A DNA stretch of 24,229 nt from an uncultured Oscillibacter sp. (lineage in GTDB: Bacteria; Bacillota; Clostridia; Oscillospirales; Oscillospiraceae), in NCBI GenBank assembly GCA_910585245.1, contig CAJUCO010000038.1, positions 1 to 24,229 on the forward strand, in the 5' to 3' direction. A program made the translations under genes and the position numbers. Positions 14,303-20,229 of this stretch are shown here, piece after piece. Position 1 is the stretch's first letter; each line of letters starts with the position of its first letter. A model generated the notes under the pieces. It was given only the letters and a program-made list of their open reading frames with translations. It was not told where the DNA came from and ran no database searches.

Positions 14303-14335
14303 CCGCTTTACAAGCGGCTGATTTTTCGGTATAAT
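14303..14335 (+). promoter_or_regulatory. Promoter of the DEAD-box helicase with palindrome on the -35
   Basis: TTTACA (14307-14312), a 17-bp spacer and TATAAT (14330-14335) lie about 60 nt before the helicase start. The palindrome CCGCTT-TAC-AAGCGG (14303-14317) is centred on the -35, and a competing inverted repeat CTTGTAA/TTACAAG spans 14289-14314. A repressor or alternative structure is plausible. In 14114-14288 I see only A/T-rich sequence. Confidence 0.65.
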
Positions 14336-14396
14336 GCTTATGAAAAATTCTGCTCATTTTATAATACGCCCCATTACGTGAAAAGAGGAAATTGAT

Positions 14397-15554
14397 ATGG
14401 AGTATACACAAGGCGTCCGGTTTGACAGCCTGGGGTTGTCGCCGGAGATCATGCGGGCGATTGAACGGCGGGAGCTGGAGCTCACCACCCCTGTTCAAGC
14501 GGGCTGCATTCCCCCCATGATGGACTGGCAGGACGTCATCGCCAAGGCCCCCACCGGCACCGGCAAAACCTTTGCCTATGGCATTCCCATTATTGAGCAT
14601 ATTGATCCGGAGGAGGACGCCGTCCAGGCGGTCATCCTGGCCCCCACCCGGGAGCTGGCCATCCAGATCACCGACGAGCTGCGGGACATTGCCGCCTTTC
14701 GCCCCGGAGTCCGCTGCGTCTGCCTCTACGGCGGCCAGCCCATCGGCAGGCAGATTGACGCGCTGAAAAAGCGGCCCCAAATCGTGGTGGCCACGCCGGG
14801 GCGCCTCAGCGACCACATGAAGCGCCGGACCGTCCGGGTGGACAGCGCCCGGACCGTGGTGCTGGACGAGGCGGACCGGATGCTGGACATGGGCTTCATC
14901 CACGACGTGACCCGGCTTCTGGACAGGATGAACAAGCGGAAAAACCTGGGGCTTTTCTCCGCCACCATCTCCCGGGAGGTAATGGACATCGCCTGGGTCT
15001 ATCAGCGGGACGCGGCGGAGGTCACCGTCCGGGAGGACGAGCAGAACAAGCCCGACATCAAACAGTTCCGCATGGAGGTGGGGCAAAACGAAAAGGCGGA
15101 CGTCATCACGAAAATCCTGGAGGAGACGGGCTTTGACCGCTGCATGGCCTTTTGCAATACCAAGGGCTCCACGGAGCGGATCTGCAAATTTTTGCAAATG
15201 CGGGGCATCGACGCGGAGTGCATCCACGGGGACATCCCCCAGCGGCGGCGGGAACAGGTGATGAATCTCTTCCGGGAGGGGAAGCTCCGGGTGTTCGTCT
15301 CCACCGACGTGGCGGCCCGGGGCATTGACGTGGATGACGTGGACATTGTCTTCAACTGCGACGTGCCCGACGAAAACCAGGACTACGTCCACCGGATCGG
15401 CCGGACAGGGCGGGCCAAGCGCCAGGGCGTGGCGGTGTCTCTGATTGCCGACTATCCGTCTAAAATGCGAATCGACGACATTGCCCAGAAAACCCGAAAC
15501 GAGATCATCCCCGTGAAGTTTGGGGACGACGGCAAGCTGGAGATCATTTCATAA
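14397..15554 (+). CDS. DEAD-box ATP-dependent RNA helicase, minimal core
   Basis: DEAD-box helicases locally unwind RNA in ribosome assembly, decay or cold adaptation. All core motifs are intact: Q motif (F9, Q34), motif I APTGTGKT (51-58), Ia APTRELA (82-88), Ib TPGR (133-136), II DEAD (157-160), III SAT (188-190), V ARGID (307-311) and VI HRIGRTGR (332-339). The 385-residue protein stops shortly after the second RecA-like domain, without the basic or RNA-binding C-terminal extension of CshA or DbpA. Substrate choice may therefore depend on partners. The ATG at 14397 has AGAGGA 7 nt upstream, and a consensus promoter lies 60 nt upstream. It is monocistronic. Its terminator has been duplicated by an inserted element. 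RNase J is encoded 2.3 kb upstream on the same strand, which may be coincidence. Confidence 0.95.
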   Translation: MEYTQGVRFDSLGLSPEIMRAIERRELELTTPVQAGCIPPMMDWQDVIAKAPTGTGKTFAYGIPIIEHIDPEEDAVQAVILAPTRELAIQITDELRDIAAFRPGVRCVCLYGGQPIGRQIDALKKRPQIVVATPGRLSDHMKRRTVRVDSARTVVLDEADRMLDMGFIHDVTRLLDRMNKRKNLGLFSATISREVMDIAWVYQRDAAEVTVREDEQNKPDIKQFRMEVGQNEKADVITKILEETGFDRCMAFCNTKGSTERICKFLQMRGIDAECIHGDIPQRRREQVMNLFREGKLRVFVSTDVAARGIDVDDVDIVFNCDVPDENQDYVHRIGRTGRAKRQGVAVSLIADYPSKMRIDDIAQKTRNEIIPVKFGDDGKLEIIS

Positions 15555-15564
15555 GAGGGAAAAA

Positions 15565-15590
15565 GAGCGCCGGGGCATTGCTCCGGCGCT
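15565..15590 (+). terminator. Helicase-gene terminator hairpin, first copy
   Basis: AGCGCCGG and its complement enclose a GGCATTGCT-type loop, 10 nt after the helicase stop. Bases 15565-15590 are identical to 15749-15774. This copy is followed directly by the inserted element and so has no T-rich tail. Confidence 0.85.
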
Positions 15591-15748
15591 CAGGCTGTCG
15601 AAAAAGGATTTTCGCCAGCCTGAGCAAGTTTTCAGACCTTTCAAAAGGTCTGAAAACTTCTGATTCAAAACGAGAGAAACCCCTGATGGGTTTCTCTCGT
15701 AGCTCTTTTCCTTTCCGCTCCCTTTTAGACGGCACGTTTTGACAAGCT
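15591..15748. mobile_element. Terminator-duplicating three-hairpin element, copy B
   Basis: This 158-bp non-coding insert sits between two 26-bp copies of the helicase terminator. It contains CAGGCTG/CAGCCTG enclosing CGAAAA/TTTTCG (15591-15622), a 16-bp arm pair AAGTTTTCAGACCTTT and its complement (15627-15660), and a perfect 13-bp pair ACGAGAGAAACCC/GGGTTTCTCTCGT around CTGAT (15670-15700). The right end (TTTTGACAAGCT) is an imperfect inverse of the left end. It matches copy A in reverse orientation. Stem differences are paired on both arms. An open frame running through it is spurious. Confidence 0.7.
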
Positions 15749-15780
15749 GAGCGCCGGGGCATTGCTCCGGCGCTTCTTCC
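15749..15780 (+). terminator. Helicase-gene terminator hairpin, second copy with T-rich tail
   Basis: This is the identical 26-bp hairpin followed by TTCTTCCTT. The original T-tail remains with this copy, while the original upstream A-tract (GGGAAAAAGAG) remains with the first, as expected if the element entered at the hairpin and duplicated it. Confidence 0.85.
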
Positions 15781-15786
15781 TTCCCA

Positions 15787-16380
15787 TCAGGTCTCGCTTA
15801 AAGAGGCCAATTCCTCCGCAACCCGGGTCTCGCTGTCCCGCATGGCCCGGATGGTCTTGTCCATCAGCGTCTCCAACTCCCAGCCCAGGCGCTCCGCCCC
15901 CTCCCGGATGACGTCCCGGGAACAGCCGGCGGCAAACTTCTTGTCCTTGAACTTTTTCTTCAGGGAGGAAACCTCCATGTCGGCGCAGGACTTGCTGGGC
16001 CGCATCCGGGCCGCCGCGCCGATGAGACCCGTGAGCTCGTCGGCGGCAAAGAGAACCTTCTCCATCTCGTGGGTGGGCTCCACGTCGGAGCAGAGCCCGA
16101 AGCCGTGGCTGCAAACCGCGTGAACCAGCTCCGCCGGGGCGTCAATCTCCGCCAGCAGCTCCGGGGCCTTTTGGCAGTGTTCCTCCGGCCATCTCTCGAA
16201 GTCCACATCGTGAAGAAGTCCCACTGTGGACCAGAAGTCCCCCTCCTCTCCATAGCCCAGGTCCTGGGCGTACCAGCCCATAACGGCCTCCACCGTCAGG
16301 GCGTGCTGAAGGTGAAAGGGCTCGGTGTTGTACTTGCGCAGCAGCGCCAGGGCCGCCGCTCTTTCGGGACAGGCTTTCAT
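15787..16380 (-). CDS. HD-domain metal-dependent phosphohydrolase-like protein
   Basis: The 197-residue product has the HD-fold pattern: H26 in HLQHALTVEAVMGWYAQ, the H57-D58 pair in GLLHDVDFERWPEEH, further histidines at 68 and 92 (HAVCSHGFG) and D114 in FAADELTG. These would bind a metal for hydrolysis of a phosphate ester, but the substrate is unknown. The start is the ATG at 16380, with AAAGGAGAG 8 nt upstream; the frame continues to 16491 only by overlapping the preceding gene. It lies 25 nt after the DUF2461-type gene, so the two are probably co-transcribed. A C-terminal helical region (KKKFKDKKFAAGCSRDVIREGA) is typical of small HD proteins of clostridia. Its 3' end meets the terminator pair of the convergent helicase gene. 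Confidence 0.85.
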   Translation of the reverse strand: MKACPERAAALALLRKYNTEPFHLQHALTVEAVMGWYAQDLGYGEEGDFWSTVGLLHDVDFERWPEEHCQKAPELLAEIDAPAELVHAVCSHGFGLCSDVEPTHEMEKVLFAADELTGLIGAAARMRPSKSCADMEVSSLKKKFKDKKFAAGCSRDVIREGAERLGWELETLMDKTIRAMRDSETRVAEELASLSET

Positions 16381-16405
16381 GGAATCGCTCTCCTTTGTTT
16401 GACGT

Positions 16406-17101
16406 TCAAACGGTTTTTTTCGCCGGCTCCCTTGGGTCCGGCTCCGCGTCCAGCGTGAGGAAATAGTCATAAAAGGGCAACAAAAACTCATATCCCCGTT
16501 TCAGACGGTCCACAATGTCCCGGCTGAACAGGTCCTCTGTCAGCTTTTCCGTGTGGCAAACGACAAAGGACTTGGCCTGATACCAGGGCTCCAGCAGCGG
16601 CGAGGGGGCGGGACCCTTGGGGCGCTTATAGGCCTCCGTTTCCAGCCGGAACTCCTCCTGCTTGCCCAGGGTCCGGGTCAGCGCCTCCATGGTCTTGGGG
16701 TCCCGGTCCAGCCGGGCCCGGAGCTTCGCCATGGTCAGAGCCTTGGGAAGGTAGTACCCCATGCCGTAGCTCCAGTTCTCAGGCATCAGCTCAAACCAGA
16801 ACGTGGGCTTGGCCGTCCACTGCTCCGCCGGCTCCTCCACGGAAAACCACAAGCTCTCTTTATAAGGCCCCCGGCCATGAAGGCGGCGGGCGTCCCGATA
16901 GATCCGGGTGACCTTGTGAACGAGGTCATAATCCGGGCGCTTGCCCCGGATAAACTCGTAAATCTCCGCCCCCAGGGCCTGCATGGGGCGGTAAAAATGG
17001 TTTAGATAGACTTCCTTGTGGGCCTCAAACCAGGTCCGCTCATTGTTGAAGCGAATCCCCCACATGAACTCCACCGTCTCGTCGGTAAAGCCGGTGAACA
17101 T
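16406..17101 (-). CDS. DUF2461-family protein (TIGR02453-like)
   Basis: The 231-residue protein matches the DUF2461/TIGR02453 family by its N-terminal pattern FNNERTWFEAHKEVYLNHF, the KVTRIYRDARRLHGRGPYKESLWF region, the WSYGMGYYLPKA segment and the C-terminal FEFLLPFYDYFL-like helix (YEFLLPFYDYFLTLDAEP). The biochemical function of the family is not established. The ATG at 17101 has AGGAGG about 9 nt upstream. A consensus promoter (TTGCCA-17-TATACT) lies 39-67 nt upstream, so this gene and the HD-domain gene probably form a two-gene unit separate from the zinc lipoprotein genes upstream. Confidence 0.88.
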   Translation of the reverse strand: MFTGFTDETVEFMWGIRFNNERTWFEAHKEVYLNHFYRPMQALGAEIYEFIRGKRPDYDLVHKVTRIYRDARRLHGRGPYKESLWFSVEEPAEQWTAKPTFWFELMPENWSYGMGYYLPKALTMAKLRARLDRDPKTMEALTRTLGKQEEFRLETEAYKRPKGPAPSPLLEPWYQAKSFVVCHTEKLTEDLFSRDIVDRLKRGYEFLLPFYDYFLTLDAEPDPREPAKKTV

Positions 17102-17139
17102 ACGCCGCCTCCTCTCCGCTTCCGCTCACAGCCCAAGGC

Positions 17140-17168
17140 AGTATACCATAAAAGCGCCCCCCTGGCAA
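17140..17168 (-). promoter_or_regulatory. Promoter of the DUF2461 / HD-domain pair
   Basis: On the minus strand TTGCCA (17163-17168), a 17-bp spacer and TATACT (17140-17145) form a near-consensus sigma-A promoter 39 nt before the DUF2461-type start. Confidence 0.75.
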
Positions 17169-17189
17169 GAGCGAACGCCTTCCCGGAGA

Positions 17190-17495
17190 TCACTCCGCCT
17201 CTTTGCATTTTCCCGGCGGATAGGGAATCCGGTAAGGTTCCCACCCCCGCTCCACCAGCTTTTGCGTAAGCCAAGTTTTCAGGGCGGAAATCCCCTCCTC
17301 CGTCCAGGGGAAGGTCTCCGTTTCCTTCCTCTCCGCCAACTCGAAACACACATTCTCATACACCCATGCCTGAATCTCCCCGTCTCCTATCCAGCCGGTG
17401 CGCTGGAAACGGTAGCGGAAGGTCCCCAGACTGCCGGGGAACGCCGACGCGCGGGTGAAAAAGTCTAGGGTCAAAAAGTCAAAGGCGTTGTCCAT
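17190..17495 (-). CDS. Unknown 101-residue protein
   Basis: I do not recognise this protein. It is rich in aromatic residues and has no signal peptide or membrane segment. The N-terminal half looks like alternating strands (LGTFRYRFQRTGWIGDGEIQ then VYENVCFELAE), and the C-terminal half holds a likely helix (EEGISALKTWLTQKLVERG), followed by a proline-rich tail PYRIPYPPGK. The ATG at 17495 has an excellent ribosome binding site (AAAGGAGGG), which is the main reason for calling it real. It follows the zinc-binding lipoprotein gene by 34 nt on the same strand, and the two are probably co-transcribed. Confidence 0.75.
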   Translation of the reverse strand: MDNAFDFLTLDFFTRASAFPGSLGTFRYRFQRTGWIGDGEIQAWVYENVCFELAERKETETFPWTEEGISALKTWLTQKLVERGWEPYRIPYPPGKCKEAE

Positions 17496-17529
17496 ACCGC
17501 GCCCTCCTTTTACTCATACTTTCTCAGCG

Positions 17530-18492
17530 TTACATATGCTCCTCCAGGGCCTTCAGGTTGGCCCGCATTAAGGAGAGATAGGTGGCCCCCGCCTCCAAAT
17601 CCGTCCGGCTTACGTTGTGGCAGGTGTGGAACTGAGCCGTCTCCACCCCTGCCGCCTCGGCAATGCCGTCCGCCACCAGGTGGTTGGAAAACTCAATATA
17701 CCAGACGGTGGAAAGACCCTCCTCCCGGACCTTCTTTGTCAGAAAGGCCACTGTGGCCGCCGAGGGTTCAGTCTGGGCCCCGCAGCCGGGAAAAGCGGCG
17801 TAGTAGTCCAAGCCGTAAGCCCCGGCAAAGTAGAGCAGGGGAAACCGGTCCCCAAACACCATGGTCCGCCTGGGCAGGCCGTCAAAAAAGGCGGCAAAGT
17901 CCCGGTCCAGATTCTCCAGCTCCAGGGCGTAGCCTTCCGCGTTGGCGGCGTACTCCCCGGCGTGGCCCGGGTCCAGGGCAGCCAGCCGCTCTCCAACACT
18001 CCGGGTAATGGCGGCGGCGTTCCGGGGGGCCGTCCAGACGTGCTCGTCCATTCCCACCACCTCCCCCAGGTGGTCGTGGTCTTCCTCGTGTTCTTCCTCG
18101 TGGTCGTGGTCGTGGCCCCCTTGCATTCCCTCCACGGTCTCCTCCTCCAAAAGGTCCACACAGTCCACCATCCGCAGGGTCTCCCCCTGGGGCTCGATGG
18201 CGGAGAGGACGGTATCCACCCAAGCGTCGGACTCGCCGCCCAGATAGATAAAGAGGTCACAGCGCTGGACCCGGAGGATGTCCGCCGGGGTGGGCTCATA
18301 GGAGTGGCTCTCCGCCCCGGGGGGCAGCAGCAACGTCACATCCGCCAGCTCCCCGGCGGCGGAGCGGGCGAAGTCATAGGCCGGGAAGACGGCGGCCACG
18401 ATTTGAAGCCGGTCCGAATCCTCCGGCGGCAAGGCCGGAGCACAGGCGGTCAAAAGCAGCAGGGCGCAAAGAGCGGGGAAAATTCGTTTCAT
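17530..18492 (-). CDS. Zinc/manganese ABC-transporter substrate-binding lipoprotein (ZnuA/AdcA-like)
   Basis: The 320-residue protein is a cluster A-I metal-binding lipoprotein that would deliver zinc (or manganese) to an ABC permease on the outer face of the membrane. The lipobox is LTAC with C17. Expected ligands are H63 (PGAESHSYEPTP) and H151 (MDEHVW), separated by a His/Asp/Glu-rich loop at residues 127-141 (HDHDHEEEHEEDHDH), the usual mark of zinc binders. The third ligand region reads FGDRFPLLYF instead of the FHDA-type found in classical ZnuA, and the end has HTCHNVSRTD, so coordination may differ. The ATG at 18492 has AAGGGGA 7-8 nt upstream. No ATPase or permease gene is adjacent, so it is an orphan in this window. 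A sigma-A promoter lies 34-62 nt upstream. Confidence 0.92.
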   Translation of the reverse strand: MKRIFPALCALLLLTACAPALPPEDSDRLQIVAAVFPAYDFARSAAGELADVTLLLPPGAESHSYEPTPADILRVQRCDLFIYLGGESDAWVDTVLSAIEPQGETLRMVDCVDLLEEETVEGMQGGHDHDHEEEHEEDHDHLGEVVGMDEHVWTAPRNAAAITRSVGERLAALDPGHAGEYAANAEGYALELENLDRDFAAFFDGLPRRTMVFGDRFPLLYFAGAYGLDYYAAFPGCGAQTEPSAATVAFLTKKVREEGLSTVWYIEFSNHLVADGIAEAAGVETAQFHTCHNVSRTDLEAGATYLSLMRANLKALEEHM

Positions 18493-18525
18493 GGGCGGTC
18501 CCCTTTTTCCTTCAGCAGTTTTTTC

Positions 18526-18554
18526 ATGATACTACAGGGCCGGGGAAATTGCAA
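18526..18554 (-). promoter_or_regulatory. Promoter of the zinc-binding lipoprotein gene
   Basis: On the minus strand TTGCAA (18549-18554), a 17-bp spacer and TATCAT (18526-18531). I found no convincing Zur-type palindrome. The divergent XRE promoter begins 28 bp away. Confidence 0.65.
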
Positions 18555-18570
18555 GGCGTAGAAATTTTAT

Positions 18571-18672
18571 GTAAAGGTCCCTTGACAAATCTCACAAGTT
18601 GTGGTAGCTTGTAGGTAAAGGAACCTTTACATAACAGGAGGCGGCCGCTCTCATCCGTAAAGGAACCTTTAC
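18571..18672 (+). promoter_or_regulatory. Promoter with three near-identical operators for the XRE / membrane-protein pair
   Basis: TTGACA (18582-18587), a 17-bp spacer and TAGCTT (18605-18610) form the promoter. GTAAAGGAACCTTTAC occurs exactly at 18615-18630 and 18657-18672, and a variant, GTAAAGGTCCCTTGAC, covers the -35 at 18571-18586. The start-to-start distances are 44 and 42 bp, about four helical turns. The second and third operators are each followed by AGGAGGCGGC, so the operator plus ribosome-binding region seems to be tandemly duplicated. Autorepression with DNA looping by the downstream XRE protein is the simplest inference. Confidence 0.8.
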
Positions 18673-18688
18673 AAGAGAGGAGGCGGCT

Positions 18689-18895
18689 ATGAAAAACCGT
18701 GTGGAAGAGCTGCGGAAAACCAGAGGACTGCGGCAAGAGGAGTTCGCCAGAGCCATCCGGGTCTCCCGGCAGACCGTCAGCTCCATTGAGACCGGGCGCT
18801 ACAGCCCGTCCCTGGAACTTGCCTTTACGATTTCGGATTTTTTTGGGCTTCCCATTGAGGAGATTTTTTTGCATGAAAGGAGCGATATGCAATGA
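18689..18895 (+). CDS. XRE-family regulator of the compact YozG-like type
   Basis: The 68-residue protein is a compact XRE HTH of the type MKNRVEELRKTRGLRQEEFA, with recognition segment RVSRQTVSSIETGRYSPSLEL and the tail FFGLPIEEIF. Proteins of this class are usually encoded with a small membrane protein, as here. The ATG at 18689 has GAGAGGAGG about 7 nt upstream, and the stop codon overlaps the next start (ATGA at 18892-18895), so translation is coupled. Its promoter is covered by three operators with the sequence GTAAAGGAACCTTTAC, which makes autorepression likely. The inducing signal is unknown; the membrane partner may sense it. Confidence 0.9.
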   Translation: MKNRVEELRKTRGLRQEEFARAIRVSRQTVSSIETGRYSPSLELAFTISDFFGLPIEEIFLHERSDMQ

Positions 18896-19341
18896 AAAGG
18901 AGCTATCTTTGGACCGGGCTGGGTATGATTGCCCTGGGTCTTGCCTGCTTCGCCGGGGCCATTTTCTGGAACACGCCTTTGGACAGCATCCTCTGCGGTT
19001 TCAGCGGCGCGTTTACTTTTCCCGGCGCGATGCAGGTTTATAAATACGTCAAATGGACAAAGCTGGAAACCGCCGACTCCTGTCAACGGCACTTTGAGGA
19101 GGAGCAAATCGAGCTTCGGGACGAGCGGAAGGCGATGCTACGGAGCAAGTCCGGGCACATCGCCTATGTCCTCGGGCTGCTGGCGGCGGCGGTGTCGATG
19201 GCCGCCGTTTCCCTTCTCGAAAAGCTGGGGATGGTGGAGGAGGCCGCCAGCCGCCTGCTAATCCTGTTTCTGGCGGGCTATCTGCTGTTTCAGATTTTCG
19301 CCGGATGGGCGGTCTACCACTTTCTGGACCGCAAATACTAA
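18892..19341 (+). CDS. Small four-helix membrane protein coupled to the XRE regulator
   Basis: The 149-residue protein has four hydrophobic segments (about residues 5-24, 30-47, 87-109 and 118-141). Between the second and third is a charged cytoplasmic-looking loop containing EEEQIELRDERKAMLRSK, which resembles the DER...I/M.R.KS pattern of DUF2178-like proteins found beside XRE regulators. That comparison is from memory. Start and stop overlap with the XRE gene (ATGA), so the two are made together. A possible role is to sense an envelope or signal cue and control the XRE protein, but nothing in the sequence proves it. A hairpin with a T-rich tail follows the stop. Confidence 0.85.
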   Translation: MKRSYLWTGLGMIALGLACFAGAIFWNTPLDSILCGFSGAFTFPGAMQVYKYVKWTKLETADSCQRHFEEEQIELRDERKAMLRSKSGHIAYVLGLLAAAVSMAAVSLLEKLGMVEEAASRLLILFLAGYLLFQIFAGWAVYHFLDRKY

Positions 19342-19347
19342 AGGCGC

Positions 19348-19375
19348 GGACGCCGTTCTCTCCGGGGCGGCGTCC
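19348..19375 (+). terminator. Terminator of the XRE / membrane-protein pair
   Basis: GGACGCCG (19348-19355) and CGGCGTCC (19368-19375) pair perfectly around 12 nt and are followed by a T-rich tail interrupted by C and A (CTCACTTCTTTATTT). Confidence 0.7.
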
Positions 19376-19424
19376 CTCACTTCTTTATTTACAAAAACTT
19401 AACGCCTCCGGAAGAACAAAACAG

Positions 19425-19488
19425 TTGACAGGGCCATTAGCCCTGACTATAATGAGTGACAGCTTGTCATAAAATGACAGGGTGTCAT
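19425..19488 (+). promoter_or_regulatory. tetR promoter with tandem TGACA-N3-TGTCA operators
   Basis: TTGACA (19425-19430), a 17-bp spacer and TATAAT (19448-19453) form a consensus promoter. Two palindromes follow, TGACA-GCT-TGTCA (19457-19469) and ATGACA-GGG-TGTCAT (19474-19488), with centres 18 bp apart, covering the predicted transcription start. A repressor bound here would block initiation. The neighbouring TetR protein is the obvious candidate. A further small inverted repeat (AGGGC/GCCCT, 19430-19444) lies in the promoter spacer. Confidence 0.8.
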
Positions 19489-19508
19489 TTTTGTTGTGAG
19501 GGATTCAT

Positions 19509-20120
19509 ATGTGTACAGAGACCTTCCTCCGGCTGCCGGAGGAGAAGCGGCGTCGCTTTCTCGACGCCGCTTGGGAGGAATTCGCCGGCGCCCGGTTCAC
19601 CGACGTGTCCATTAATCAGATCATCCGCCGGGCGGGGATTCCCAGGGGGAGCTTTTACCAGTATTTCACCGATAAGGAGGACCTCTTCGCCTACCTTTTG
19701 GAGGAGGTTCGAAACCACGTGAAGGAGGAGTACCGCCGGGTGCTCCAGGCCAACGGCGGGGACATTTTCCAGGCTCAGCTGGACTGCTTTGACCGCATGA
19801 CCTCGCAAGAGCTGGCCCTGGACCCCATGATGGAGCGATGTATGAAGTTCATTCGGAACAACCAGGGGGTGGATATCCAGAAGTTCCTTCCCACCCGGCC
19901 GGGGCAGCGTCTTTTGGACGGACTCTGGGACCTGATCGACCTCTCCGTTCTCCGCCGGCCCAACCAGGAATACGGCAGAATTGTCTTTTGTCTTTTGATG
20001 GCCGCCCTGGGCAGCGCCTGCATGGACGCCATGCTCTGCCCTGGGGAGCGGCGGCAATACCGGGAGGAATTGGAGGCAAAACTGGAGATCGTCAAATATG
20101 GCAGCCTGCCAATTTCATGA
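19509..20120 (+). CDS. TetR/AcrR-family transcriptional regulator
   Basis: The 203-residue protein has the TetR N-terminal HTH at about residues 13-60: RRFLDAAWEEFAGARFTDVS, then INQIIRRAGIPRGSFYQYF and DKEDLFAYLLEEV. The divergent C-terminal half would bind an effector and dimerise. Its N-terminus is short, as in regulators of clostridial efflux genes. The ATG at 19509 has GAGGG 7 nt upstream. Tandem palindromes at its own promoter imply autorepression. It directly precedes the tolC / MFP / RND operon on the same strand and probably controls it, but that operon also has its own MerR-type promoter in the 109-nt gap, so regulation may be double. I see no TGACA-N3-TGTCA site directly in front of tolC, so control of the pump by this protein would need read-through from 19448. 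Confidence 0.93.
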   Translation: MCTETFLRLPEEKRRRFLDAAWEEFAGARFTDVSINQIIRRAGIPRGSFYQYFTDKEDLFAYLLEEVRNHVKEEYRRVLQANGGDIFQAQLDCFDRMTSQELALDPMMERCMKFIRNNQGVDIQKFLPTRPGQRLLDGLWDLIDLSVLRRPNQEYGRIVFCLLMAALGSACMDAMLCPGERRQYREELEAKLEIVKYGSLPIS

Positions 20121-20137
20121 CCTTTCGCAGATTTTCC

Positions 20138-20168
20138 TTGACCTTCCCCCTGGTGGAAGGTGTACAAC
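20138..20168 (+). promoter_or_regulatory. MerR/CueR-type activated promoter for the efflux operon
   Basis: TTGACC (20138-20143) and TACAAC (20163-20168) are separated by 19 bp instead of 17. The spacer holds a palindrome with 7-bp arms ACCTTCC (20141-20147) and GGAAGGT (20155-20161). The long spacer with a central dyad is the hallmark of promoters twisted open by MerR-family activators. The arms match the CueR-type copA operator of enteric bacteria as I remember it. No merR-type gene is in the window, so the activator must be encoded elsewhere, and the effector (metal or drug) is unknown. Confidence 0.72.
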
Positions 20169-20229
20169 ATAGGGCGAACCCCTTGAACGGGCGGGGACGC
20201 CCACCAAGAAAGACATGAAGGAGGACCAC

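Noticed and set aside
14250..15392. 380-codon minus-strand frame over the DEAD-box gene
   Set aside because: It is antisense to intact helicase motifs and its composition is typical of a shadow frame.
15544..15762. 72-codon minus-strand frame across the element after the helicase
   Set aside because: It spans element copy B and both terminator copies, and the frame is not open across copy A, so it is not a gene of the element.
18571..18672. Repeated 16-mers as a miniature CRISPR array
   Set aside because: There are only three short palindromic units, they overlap a promoter and ribosome binding site, and no cas genes are present. Operators explain them better.
20138..20168. The dyad before tolC as a terminator for tetR
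   Set aside because: No T-run follows, the loop-proximal arms are only 7 bp, and the -35/19-bp/-10 arrangement is better explained as a MerR-type promoter.
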